Part shown: positions 1 to 5,692 of the stretch, piece by piece
Numbering within the stretch: position 1 is the stretch's first letter
Layout: each line of letters opens with the position of its first letter
NCBI GenBank assembly: GCA_017387265.1
Contig: JAFOFM010000192.1
Coordinates: forward strand, 1 to 5,995
Reading direction: 5' to 3'
Source: Peptococcaceae bacterium
Lineage (GTDB): Bacteria > Bacillota > Peptococcia > Peptococcales > Peptococcaceae
DNA: 5,995 nucleotides
Position numbers and translations under genes: made by a program
The notes under the pieces: model-generated
Told to the model about the DNA's origin: nothing
Databases searched by the model: none
Seen by the model: only the letters and a program-made list of their open reading frames with translations

Positions 1-58
1 CCAGCAGAATCAGCAAAACCAGCACAGCAGCCCGGCAGCGCCATTTACGTCTATACAA
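1..58 (-). CDS. Partial gene: N-terminus of a secreted or membrane protein, TTG start
   Basis: Only the first 19 codons lie in the window; the rest runs off the left edge. The translation is MYRRKWRCRAAVLVLLILL if TTG is read as Met: a basic stretch (residues 2-9) and then an unbroken hydrophobic run, the pattern of a signal peptide or N-terminal membrane anchor. The TTG start at 58-56 is chosen because AAGGAG (complement of 67-72) sits 8 nt upstream, and an in-frame stop (complement of 71-73) lies just before it, with no ATG or GTG between. An ATG in another frame (complement of 42-44) lacks a ribosome binding site. The protein family cannot be named from 19 residues. That a gene starts here is fairly sure; export is an inference from the N-terminus alone. 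Confidence 0.65.
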   Translation of the reverse strand, partial: MYRRKWRCRAAVLVLLILL

Positions 59-88
59 AAGAATCTCTCCTTACAGTCTGTCATTGCG

Positions 89-116
89 ATTATCAATTTA
101 TCATATATAAGTACAA
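89..116 (-). promoter_or_regulatory. Possible promoter of the truncated left-edge gene
   Basis: On the minus strand GATAAT (complement of 89-94) is one base from the -10 consensus. A weak -35, TTGTAC (complement of 111-116), lies 16 bp upstream. A better -35 hexamer, TTGACT (complement of 115-120), is too far away at 20 bp. The distance to the TTG start suits a short leader. The parS palindrome abuts or overlaps the -35 side, so ParB binding could touch this promoter. This is a weak call from pattern only. Confidence 0.25.
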
Positions 117-118
117 GT

Positions 119-140
119 CAATGTTTCACGTGAAACATTG
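119..140. other. parS: parS site (ParB/Spo0J centromere), 22-bp perfect palindrome
   Basis: Bases 122-137 read TGTTTCACGTGAAACA, a perfect 16-bp palindrome that agrees with the published bacterial parS consensus (TGTTNCACGTGAAACA). The symmetry continues three more bases on each side, giving 22 bp without mismatch. In Bacillota and many other phyla, ParB (Spo0J) loads at such sites, spreads as a CTP-dependent clamp and recruits SMC for origin segregation. These sites cluster around oriC. It lies in the gap between the terminator of the first amidohydrolase and the start of the left-edge gene, the kind of place where many parS sites sit. It differs from the Noc site, which has a CCCGGG-type centre. 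Sequence identity is strong; function is inferred from the consensus. Confidence 0.9.
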
Positions 141-269
141 ATGATACATCCATTACTTTACCCCGAAAACAGCGGAATATTCATGCAGAGTATCAGTATA
201 CCGTAAAATGTGTTTCCAGACAAGTTTACGACCAAAGAAAACAGGGATAAATAAAAAATACAGCCACAC

Positions 270-303
270 AAAAAAAGCAGCCGGATTACTCCGACTGCTT
301 TTT
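270..303 (-). terminator. Intrinsic terminator of the first amidohydrolase gene
   Basis: Read on the minus strand, an 8-bp stem (bases 291-298 with 277-284, one G-T wobble) encloses a 6-base loop (285-290) and is followed by seven Ts (complement of 270-276). It begins about 20 nt after the stop codon at 320-322. Five Ts at 299-303 let the helix extend with A-T pairs and would let the same element stop plus-strand transcription too, but no plus-strand gene ends here. Confidence 0.85.
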
Positions 304-319
304 CAATATCATATAATTC

Positions 320-1918
320 TTATGCGGTGAAAACAGTTACGCCATCTTTAATGGTTTCCAGAATTTTAATATCTTTGATTGCCATTGGATCTACTTTTAA
401 TGGGTTTGCATCCAGAACTACCAGGTCAGCACGTTTGCCTTCTTTGATAGAACCTTTGGAGTCTTCTTCAAAGTATGCGTAAGCTGCATTGATGGTGATA
501 CCTTTCAGTGCATCGTATGCGCTGATTCTCTGATCTTCACCGATTACTCTGCCGCTGCGTGTTACACGGTTTACAGCAGTCCATACAGCGTGCAGCATGT
601 CTGGTTTTACTACTGGTGTATCAGTGTGGAAGTTATATACTAAACCTGCATCCAGAGCGTCTTTTGCAGGGCTTACACGGCTGCCGCGAACTGGACCGAA
701 GTTTTTCATGTGTACATCGCCCCAGTAGTTTACATGACCAACGAAAATAGATGGAATCATTTTCAGGGTTGCCATTTTTTCAATCTGGTCTTTACGAGCG
801 GTCTGGCAGTGAATCATTGTGAAACGCAGGTTTTCTTTGTTTGGATTGTCAGACAGCGGCAGCATTTTTTCAACAGCGTTCAGATACTGGTCGCCTGTTG
901 CGTCACCATTGCAGTGTGCTAACAGCTGAGCATCCAGATCCAGAGCCAGTTTTACACATGCTTCTACTTCTTCATCTTTTTTGATTGCAACGCCGCATTC
1001 TTCAGAACCTTCGTATGGTTCGGTCATCCATGCAGTTCTTGCCTGTGGAGAACCGTCCAGAACGATTTTGATACCGCCCAGTTTTACATGACCTTCATAG
1101 CTGCGGTGCAGAGCTTTTACAGTTTCCCATGCTTCTGCCAGAGCTGGATCATAGGATGTGTAAACGATAGTATCCATTTTTACCATGCCAGCTTTATCGA
1201 ACTGCTGCATCATGTTTACAACTGCTGGAGCGGAACCGCCATCCTGTACAGTAGTGATACCGTAAGACAGGTACATATCCTGTGCAACCAGCCACAGCTG
1301 AGCCATTTTCTGCTGCATAGAAGCAAAAATACCGCCGATTAATGCGTAGGAAGCTGCTTCTGCCAGGTAACCGTCCAGACGGCCATCTTCGTAACGGCCG
1401 ATTTCGCCGCCAGGAATTTCTGCCATGTCTTCATTGAAGTTTACACTTGCCAGAGCCAGGCTGTTTGCTACGATCATGTGAACGGATACGTGCATAATAA
1501 CGATTGGGTGTTCTGTGGATACGCTATCCAGCAGATCACGGTGAGGATGTCTCTGTTCAGCCAGGAAGCTGTCATCGTAGTTGATACCAACTACCATTTC
1601 ACCTGCTGGAATCTGTTTTTCTTCGATGTATTTTTTCAGTGCTGCTGCTACTTCGTCAAAGTTGTTGCATACTGCCAGGTCGCACAGGCTTGCAAACATT
1701 GGAGCCATAGATGCTGCGTGGCTATGTGGGTCAATGAAAGAAGGCATCAGGGTTTTGCCCTGTAAGTCAACGATTTCGCAGTCTGCGCCTTTCTGTGCTG
1801 CTACTTCGTCGTATGTGCCTGCAGCTTTGATTTTGCCGTCTGCTACCAGAACTGCTTCTACATACTGGCCTTCGCCTTCCATGGTGATAATATCACCGTT
1901 AAAATATAATTTTTCCAT
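320..1918 (-). CDS. YtcJ-like amidohydrolase (Amidohydro_3 family), paralog A
   Basis: A 532-residue metal-dependent hydrolase of the amidohydrolase superfamily, YtcJ-like branch, whose known members hydrolyse amides such as N-substituted formamides; the substrate here is unknown. Residues 1-58 and the C-terminal part from about 470 form the beta-sandwich portion, with the TIM barrel between. Expected metal or catalytic residues are visible: H65 and H67 (HSH after FIDP), K284 in KIVLDGS (candidate bridging lysine), H335 in HCNGD, H370 in IHCQ, and D433 in HTDTP. No signal peptide or membrane segment is seen, so it is cytoplasmic. The start is set by AGGAGG (complement of 1929-1934), 10 nt before ATG. 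It has its own terminator, and the upstream paralog also ends in one, so it is probably monocistronic. FIDPHSH differs from the usual FIDAHxH. Codons are strongly biased (TTC, AAC, CCA/CCT), suggesting high expression. Confidence 0.88.
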   Translation of the reverse strand: MEKLYFNGDIITMEGEGQYVEAVLVADGKIKAAGTYDEVAAQKGADCEIVDLQGKTLMPSFIDPHSHAASMAPMFASLCDLAVCNNFDEVAAALKKYIEEKQIPAGEMVVGINYDDSFLAEQRHPHRDLLDSVSTEHPIVIMHVSVHMIVANSLALASVNFNEDMAEIPGGEIGRYEDGRLDGYLAEAASYALIGGIFASMQQKMAQLWLVAQDMYLSYGITTVQDGGSAPAVVNMMQQFDKAGMVKMDTIVYTSYDPALAEAWETVKALHRSYEGHVKLGGIKIVLDGSPQARTAWMTEPYEGSEECGVAIKKDEEVEACVKLALDLDAQLLAHCNGDATGDQYLNAVEKMLPLSDNPNKENLRFTMIHCQTARKDQIEKMATLKMIPSIFVGHVNYWGDVHMKNFGPVRGSRVSPAKDALDAGLVYNFHTDTPVVKPDMLHAVWTAVNRVTRSGRVIGEDQRISAYDALKGITINAAYAYFEEDSKGSIKEGKRADLVVLDANPLKVDPMAIKDIKILETIKDGVTVFTA

Positions 1919-1951
1919 AGTTACGAATCCTCCTGAAAATAAAAATTTATT

Positions 1952-1988
1952 ATTATAGAACCGTACAACTAGCTATATAGCAATTATA
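1952..1988 (-). promoter_or_regulatory. Candidate promoter region of amidohydrolase A
   Basis: Two TATAAT matches occur on the minus strand (complements of 1952-1957 and 1983-1988), but neither has a convincing -35 at 16-18 bp, so the true promoter is undecided. A 10-bp palindrome, GCTATATAGC (1972-1981), lies between them, where it would cover the start point of the distal promoter or the spacer of the proximal one, a typical operator position. The 227-bp gap between the two amidohydrolase genes is otherwise AT-rich, with no ORF worth calling. Confidence 0.4.
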
Positions 1989-2080
1989 CATAAAAATATA
2001 ACAAATAAATAATATCATTTGGCGTATAAGAATATAGCTTGTTTTGCATATATGTTTCATGCAGATATTTCACGTATTTA

Positions 2081-2118
2081 AAGAAAAAAGAAGTGCAGCC
2101 GAACAACCCGGCTGCACT
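2081..2118 (-). terminator. Intrinsic terminator of amidohydrolase B
   Basis: On the minus strand a perfect 10-bp GC-rich stem (bases 2109-2118 with 2092-2101) encloses a 7-base loop. It is followed by a T-rich tract interrupted by C (complement of 2081-2091). It lies 27 nt past the stop codon of the gene at 2146. It should separate the two amidohydrolase genes into different transcripts, though some read-through into paralog A is possible because the T-tract is imperfect. Confidence 0.85.
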
Positions 2119-2145
2119 GAATAAACAATATGGTTATGCGTGTTA

Positions 2146-3747
2146 TTATGCTTTATAAACACTTACCCCGTCTTTAATGGTTTCTACTACTTTAATATCT
2201 TTAATTGCCATTGGGTCCACTTTCAGAGGGTTTGCATTTAAGATGGTCAGGTCGGCACGTTTGCCTTCTTTAATAGAACCTTTGGAATCTTCTTCAAAGT
2301 ACGCATATGCACCGTTAATAGTAATTGCTTTCAGCGCATCATATACGCCTACTTTCTGATCTTCCCCGATTACACGGCCGCTGCGGGTTACACGATTTAC
2401 CGCTGCCCATACAGAATGCATCAGATCCGGTCTGGTAACCGGTGTATCAGTATGGAAGTTATACACTAAACCTAAATCCAGGGCATCTTTTACAGGACTT
2501 ACACGGCTGCCGCGCACATCCCCGAAGTTTTTCATGTGCACATCGCCCCAGTAGTTTACATGGCCTGTAAAAATGGACGGAATCATACCGTATTTCGCCA
2601 TTTTTTCAAACTGGTCTCTGCGAGCAGTCTGACAGTGAATCATAGTGAAACGCAGATTGTCTTTATTGGCATTATCAGACTCATTGTAAGCGGTTTCAAA
2701 AGCGTTCAGGAACTGATCCCCTGCTGCATCGCCGTTACAATGCACCAGTGTCTGCATATCATCTGCCAGTGCTTTCTGCATGCATTCCAGTACAAACGCA
2801 TCCTCTAAAATCGGAACACCACAGCCGCCGCCCACATAAGGTTCGGTCATCCATGCGGTTCTTGCCTGCGGAGAACCATCTAATACTAATTTATAGCCGC
2901 CTACTTTAATGTGACCTTTGTACTGTTTAATCTGTTCTGGATTTGCTTCACGAATCTGGTCAATTTCACCGCCTAACGAACCGAAGGTAGGGAATACCAC
3001 TACGTCCATTTTTACTTTACCAGCCTGATCCAGTGCATTTAACAGAGTCAGATTGCCCTGATTGCCGGCACCTTCCTGAACCGTGGTGATACCGTTAGAT
3101 AAGTATAAATTCTGACCGAAATCCCAGACTGCAGCTACATCGGCCATAACTTTTGCCAGTGTGCCGAATACCAGCGGATACATCGCAGCCTCTGCCAGAT
3201 ACCCATTAATGCGGCCATCTTCATAACGACCCACTTCGCCGCCAGGAACATCAGCCATATCATCGGCATAGTTGATATTTTTCAGTGCATAGCTGTTGCC
3301 GCATGCTGCATGAATGGAAACATGAACAGCACTTACCGGATGTTCAGTGGATACGCGATCCAGCACATCGCGTGTCGGATGCGCCTGTTCAGCCAGGAAG
3401 TTATTATCATAGTTTACGCCAATTACCGGTTCACCGGCTGGAATCTGGCGTTCTTCTAAAAATGCTTTCATAGCATCTACAATTTCGTCAAAGTTATTGC
3501 ATACCGATAAATCACACAGGCTGGCAAATGCAGGGGTCATTGTTGCATGACCATGGGCATCAATAAAGCCCGGCATCAGAGTTTTGCCCTGTAAATCAAC
3601 CAGTTCGCAGTCCGCACTTTTCTGCGCTGCTACCGCATCATATGCACCTGCTGCTTTAATTTTGCCATCTGCAACCAGAACAGCTTCAACGTACTGGCCT
3701 TCGCCTTCCATAGTGATAATATCACCATTAAAATATAATGTTTCCAT
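2146..3747 (-). CDS. YtcJ-like amidohydrolase (Amidohydro_3 family), paralog B
   Basis: A 533-residue cytoplasmic metal hydrolase, paralogous to the gene at 320-1918 and roughly two-thirds identical by eye. The same candidate active-site residues are present: H65 and H67 (FIDAHGH, the more usual family form), K286 in KLVLDGS, H336 in HCNGD, H371 in IHCQ, D434 in HTDTP. The start is placed at the ATG complementary to 3745-3747 because AAGGAG (complement of 3756-3761) lies 8 nt upstream and the protein then begins METLYFNGD, matching MEKLYFNGD of the paralog. An in-frame ATG 30 bases further upstream has no ribosome binding site and would add ten unrelated residues. Codon use is less biased than in paralog A (more TTT, AAT, CCG). 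Its leader carries a terminator-like hairpin. Substrate unknown; retained catalytic residues imply an active enzyme. Confidence 0.88.
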   Translation of the reverse strand: METLYFNGDIITMEGEGQYVEAVLVADGKIKAAGAYDAVAAQKSADCELVDLQGKTLMPGFIDAHGHATMTPAFASLCDLSVCNNFDEIVDAMKAFLEERQIPAGEPVIGVNYDNNFLAEQAHPTRDVLDRVSTEHPVSAVHVSIHAACGNSYALKNINYADDMADVPGGEVGRYEDGRINGYLAEAAMYPLVFGTLAKVMADVAAVWDFGQNLYLSNGITTVQEGAGNQGNLTLLNALDQAGKVKMDVVVFPTFGSLGGEIDQIREANPEQIKQYKGHIKVGGYKLVLDGSPQARTAWMTEPYVGGGCGVPILEDAFVLECMQKALADDMQTLVHCNGDAAGDQFLNAFETAYNESDNANKDNLRFTMIHCQTARRDQFEKMAKYGMIPSIFTGHVNYWGDVHMKNFGDVRGSRVSPVKDALDLGLVYNFHTDTPVTRPDLMHSVWAAVNRVTRSGRVIGEDQKVGVYDALKAITINGAYAYFEEDSKGSIKEGKRADLTILNANPLKVDPMAIKDIKVVETIKDGVSVYKA

Positions 3748-3835
3748 TTGTTTCTCTCCTTCGTGATTTGTTTTCATTTGCGTTTATTTTTAATACAACC
3801 GAACTTCTTTCGATTTGCAGCTTTTACGCATTCAT

Positions 3836-3865
3836 AAAAAATACCGGCGTCCGCAGACAACCAGT
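3836..3865 (-). promoter_or_regulatory. Terminator-like hairpin in the leader of amidohydrolase B (possible attenuator)
   Basis: On the minus strand ACTGG (complement of 3861-3865) pairs with CCGGT (complement of 3843-3847). An inner GTC/GAC stem closes a TGCG loop, with a small TT/G internal loop between. One base later come six Ts (complement of 3836-3841). The element begins roughly a dozen nucleotides after the predicted transcription start and nearly 90 nt before the start codon, so it would end transcription before the gene. I saw no T-box, leader peptide with a ribosome binding site, or named riboswitch in the rest of the leader. Whether it terminates is untested. Confidence 0.45.
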
Positions 3866-3883
3866 CTCTTTTCTATAACGATT

Positions 3884-3913
3884 ATTATATAGAACACCAT
3901 CAAAAATGAACAA
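3884..3913 (-). promoter_or_regulatory. Predicted sigma-A-type promoter of amidohydrolase B
   Basis: On the minus strand TTGTTC (complement of 3908-3913) and a consensus TATAAT (complement of 3884-3889) are 18 bp apart. The predicted start is near 3877, giving a leader of about 130 nt. An inverted repeat TCTATA/TATAGA (3872-3877 and 3888-3893) brackets and overlaps the -10 box and could bind a regulator. The rest of the divergent gap between this promoter and 4040 is AT-rich, with nothing I can name. Confidence 0.55.
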
Positions 3914-4040
3914 TATTATTTAGTATATGTTATCGCTTTGCTTATTTATTGTTTTGTTATACGTTTCAATCCGTCCTGTGCTTTTTTCCACATTTCCAGT
4001 AATACCTGATATTAAAATTCTTTTCGCTATAGAAATAAAT

Positions 4041-4070
4041 TTGCTACTGCTTTTCCAGTTATGTTATACT
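4041..4070 (+). promoter_or_regulatory. Predicted promoter of the aminotransferase gene
   Basis: TTGCTA (4041-4046) and TATACT (4065-4070) are 18 bp apart. The -10 is preceded by TGT (4062-4064), giving an extended -10 (TGnTATACT). A perfect TATAAT overlaps at 4070-4075 but has no matching -35. The predicted start is near 4077, which leaves a leader of roughly 97 nt before the ATG at 4174. Confidence 0.65.
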
Positions 4071-4081
4071 ATAATCTAAAG

Positions 4082-4116
4082 GGGAGTACGGAATTGTATA
4101 CAGTATCCGTAGTCCT
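4082..4116 (+). promoter_or_regulatory. Leader hairpin upstream of the aminotransferase
   Basis: TACGGA (4087-4092) pairs with TCCGTA (4106-4111). Beyond a single G-G mismatch the helix extends by four pairs (4082-4085 with 4113-4116, one of them G-T). It lies at the extreme 5' end of the predicted transcript. There is no T-run after it, so it is not a terminator by itself, and I see no T-box or known riboswitch signature. It may stabilise the mRNA or bind a regulator; the role is unknown. Confidence 0.4.
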
Positions 4117-4173
4117 GTAACATATTTGTGCTAACTCAAAATCTAATTTTTATAAAAGAAAGGTGATTTTAAA

Positions 4174-5334
4174 ATGTCTAACTATGTAAGTAAAAAAGTT
4201 GCTGATCTGCCACCATCCGGGATTCGTAAATTCTTCGACCTGGCTGCAACTGTAGAAGGCTGCATCTCCTTAAGTATCGGTGAACCAGACTTCGTAACAC
4301 CAAAACTGATGATGGATGCTGCTATCGAATCTCTGAACAACGGTAAAACCGCTTACACATCCAACGCTGGTTTACTGGAACTGCGTCAGGAAATCTGCAA
4401 CTACCTGACAAAATATGAACTGAGCTACGATGCTGCTAGCGAAGTACTGGTAACTGTAGGTGCTTCCGAAGCAATCGACCTGGCTTTCCGTGCATTATTA
4501 GCACCTGGCGATGAAGTTCTGATTCCAGACCCATCTTTCGTTTGCTACGGCCCATTAACCACAATGGCTGGCGGTACACCAGTAGCTGTTGACACATTCG
4601 AAAAAGATGAATTCCGCTTAACAGCAGAAGAACTGGAAAAGAAAATCACTCCTAACTCCAAAGTTCTGTTACTGCCATATCCAAACAACCCAACTGGCGG
4701 TATCATGAAAAAAGAAGACTACGAAGCAATCGCTGAAGTAGTTGTAAAACACGACCTGTTCGTAATCTGTGACGAAATCTACAGTGAACTGGTATACGGC
4801 GGCGAAAAACACTACTCCTTCGCAGCTCTGCCAGGCATGAAAGATCGTTCTCTGGTACTGAACGGCTGCTCCAAAGCATTCGCTATGACCGGCTGGAGAA
4901 TTGGTTTTGCTTGCGGTCCTAAAGATGTAATCGCAGCTGTTACCAAAATCCATCAGTACGGCATCATGAGTGCTCCAACCATGGGTCAGTACGCAGCACT
5001 GGAAGGCTTACGCAACGGTGCAGAAGAAGTTGCTAAAATGGTAGAATCCTACGACGAAAGAAGAAAAGTAATCGTACAGGGCTTCCGTGATATGGGTCTG
5101 TCCTGCTTCGAACCAAAAGGCGCTTTCTACTGCTTCCCATCCATCCAGAGCACAGGTTTAAGCAGTGAAGAATTCTGCGAAAAACTGTTACTGGCTGAAA
5201 AAGTTGCAGTTGTTCCTGGTAACGCATTCGGTGCAAGCGGTGAAGGTTTCATCCGTTGCAGCTATGCTTCCTCCATGGAAAACATCAAAGAAGCACTGGT
5301 TCGTATCGAACGTTTCATCAACAGCTTAAAATAA
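4174..5334 (+). CDS. Class I/II PLP-dependent aminotransferase (PatA/AspB-like)
   Basis: A complete 386-residue fold-type I aminotransferase, close to the usual family length of about 390, moving amino groups between an amino acid and a 2-oxo acid in the cytoplasm. Motifs in order: SIGEPDF (34-40), substrate-contacting YTSNAG (61-66), PLP-phosphate GASEA (97-101), NNPTG (171-175), DEIY with D200 and Y203, the Schiff-base lysine K234 in SKAFAMTGWR, and R361 in FIRCSYA, which binds the substrate carboxylate. AAAGGTGAT (4159-4167) is the ribosome binding site, with 8 nt between its AGGTG core and the ATG. It resembles Bacillus aminotransferase A and aspartate aminotransferases; the exact amino acid cannot be told by eye. 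All 13 Asn codons are AAC and 18 of 19 Phe codons are TTC, implying high expression. It is divergent from the amidohydrolases and ends in a strong terminator, so it is probably transcribed alone. Confidence 0.93.
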   Translation: MSNYVSKKVADLPPSGIRKFFDLAATVEGCISLSIGEPDFVTPKLMMDAAIESLNNGKTAYTSNAGLLELRQEICNYLTKYELSYDAASEVLVTVGASEAIDLAFRALLAPGDEVLIPDPSFVCYGPLTTMAGGTPVAVDTFEKDEFRLTAEELEKKITPNSKVLLLPYPNNPTGGIMKKEDYEAIAEVVVKHDLFVICDEIYSELVYGGEKHYSFAALPGMKDRSLVLNGCSKAFAMTGWRIGFACGPKDVIAAVTKIHQYGIMSAPTMGQYAALEGLRNGAEEVAKMVESYDERRKVIVQGFRDMGLSCFEPKGAFYCFPSIQSTGLSSEEFCEKLLLAEKVAVVPGNAFGASGEGFIRCSYASSMENIKEALVRIERFINSLK

Positions 5335-5348
5335 GATTTTTATTCTTT

Positions 5349-5380
5349 CGGGAGACCATTATGGTCTCCCGTTTTATTTT
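5349..5380 (+). terminator. Intrinsic terminator of the aminotransferase gene
   Basis: CGGGAGACC (5349-5357) pairs perfectly with GGTCTCCCG (5363-5371), with one more A-T pair possible inside. The stem is followed by TTTTATTTT. It starts 14 nt after the stop codon and is the clearest terminator in the window. Confidence 0.93.
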
Positions 5381-5396
5381 ATTAACGATATATATC

Positions 5397-5544
5397 GAAG
5401 GTCGGTATCAATTTTCTGACACCCTCGTAAAATGGACATCTGCTTGCTGCGTCCTTTGCACTTTGGACTTCATCCAGTTCGTTCGGACTCGCTTCGCATC
5501 TGTTCATTTTAATCTCGACGCGCAGAAAATGGTATCCGACCTTC
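5397..5544. repeat. Long imperfect inverted repeat, possible dispersed palindromic element
   Basis: Outer arms 5397-5418 and 5523-5544 match as reverse complements at 18 of 22 positions. A second nested pair, 5428-5443 with 5496-5511, matches at 13 of 16. The centre holds further short GTCC/GGAC pairings. The whole ~148-bp unit could fold into one long hairpin and is followed on the plus strand by seven Ts (5545-5551). It lies between a terminator and the tRNA promoter and has no credible ORF. It could be a small non-autonomous mobile element, a repeated intergenic palindrome, or a structured RNA ending in a terminator. Copy number elsewhere is needed to decide. A 12-bp palindrome, CGATATATATCG (5386-5397), touches its left end. 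Confidence 0.5.
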
Positions 5545-5614
5545 TTTTTTTGAGTTTTGATATATGATCATGGTTGTGTAAACAGGTCAGAAATACTAAA
5601 AAATGAACATTCAC

Positions 5615-5642
5615 AAAAAAACTTTAAAAAATCCAAAAAAAA
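5615..5642 (+). promoter_or_regulatory. Phased A-tracts upstream of the tRNA promoter (UP element-like)
   Basis: Three A-runs, 5615-5621 (7), 5626-5631 (6) and 5635-5642 (8), have centres about 10-10.5 bp apart, one helical turn, which is expected to bend DNA. The last run is centred about 52 bp before the predicted start point, where the alpha-subunit C-terminal domain of RNA polymerase binds UP elements. Such tracts are typical upstream of stable-RNA promoters. The function is inferred from position and composition. Confidence 0.55.
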
Positions 5643-5655
5643 TTGAAATTTATGC

Positions 5656-5684
5656 TTGACTTTTCAACCAACAGTCTGTATTAT
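5656..5684 (+). promoter_or_regulatory. Promoter of the tRNA operon
   Basis: TTGACT (5656-5661) and TATTAT (5679-5684) are exactly 17 bp apart, each one base from consensus. The predicted start is near 5691, about 35 nt before the first tRNA. The strong hexamers with A-tracts upstream fit a constitutive, growth-rate-controlled stable-RNA promoter. Confidence 0.8.
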
Positions 5685-5692
5685 ATATAACT

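Noticed and set aside
1..44. ATG-started frame (MALPGCC...) on the minus strand at the left edge
   Set aside because: It has no ribosome binding site, whereas the overlapping TTG frame has AAGGAG at ideal spacing and a clear export-type N-terminus.
559..1765. Several plus-strand open frames of 60-125 codons opposite the amidohydrolase genes
   Set aside because: They are antisense to well-supported genes, lack ribosome binding sites and known motifs, and are explained by the codon bias of the real genes.
2053..2080. TGTTTCA and TTTCACGT fragments resembling parS
   Set aside because: Each is only a partial half-site without the palindrome; real parS sites are near-perfect over 16 bp.
3748..3777. 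Upstream in-frame ATG that would extend amidohydrolase B by ten residues
   Set aside because: No ribosome binding site precedes it, the added residues have no counterpart in the paralog, and the true AAGGAG site lies inside the extension.
4077..4173. T-box riboswitch in the aminotransferase leader
   Set aside because: The leader is too short, and no T-box sequence or terminator/antiterminator pair is visible.
5411..5425. CodY-box-like AATTTTCTGA
   Set aside because: Only the first ten bases fit the AATTTTCWGAAAATT consensus; the second half fails, and it lies in an arm of the inverted repeat rather than at a promoter.
5256..5567. 103-codon plus-strand frame running through the end of the aminotransferase, its terminator and the inverted repeat
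   Set aside because: It overlaps the aminotransferase in another frame, crosses a strong terminator and has no start signal.
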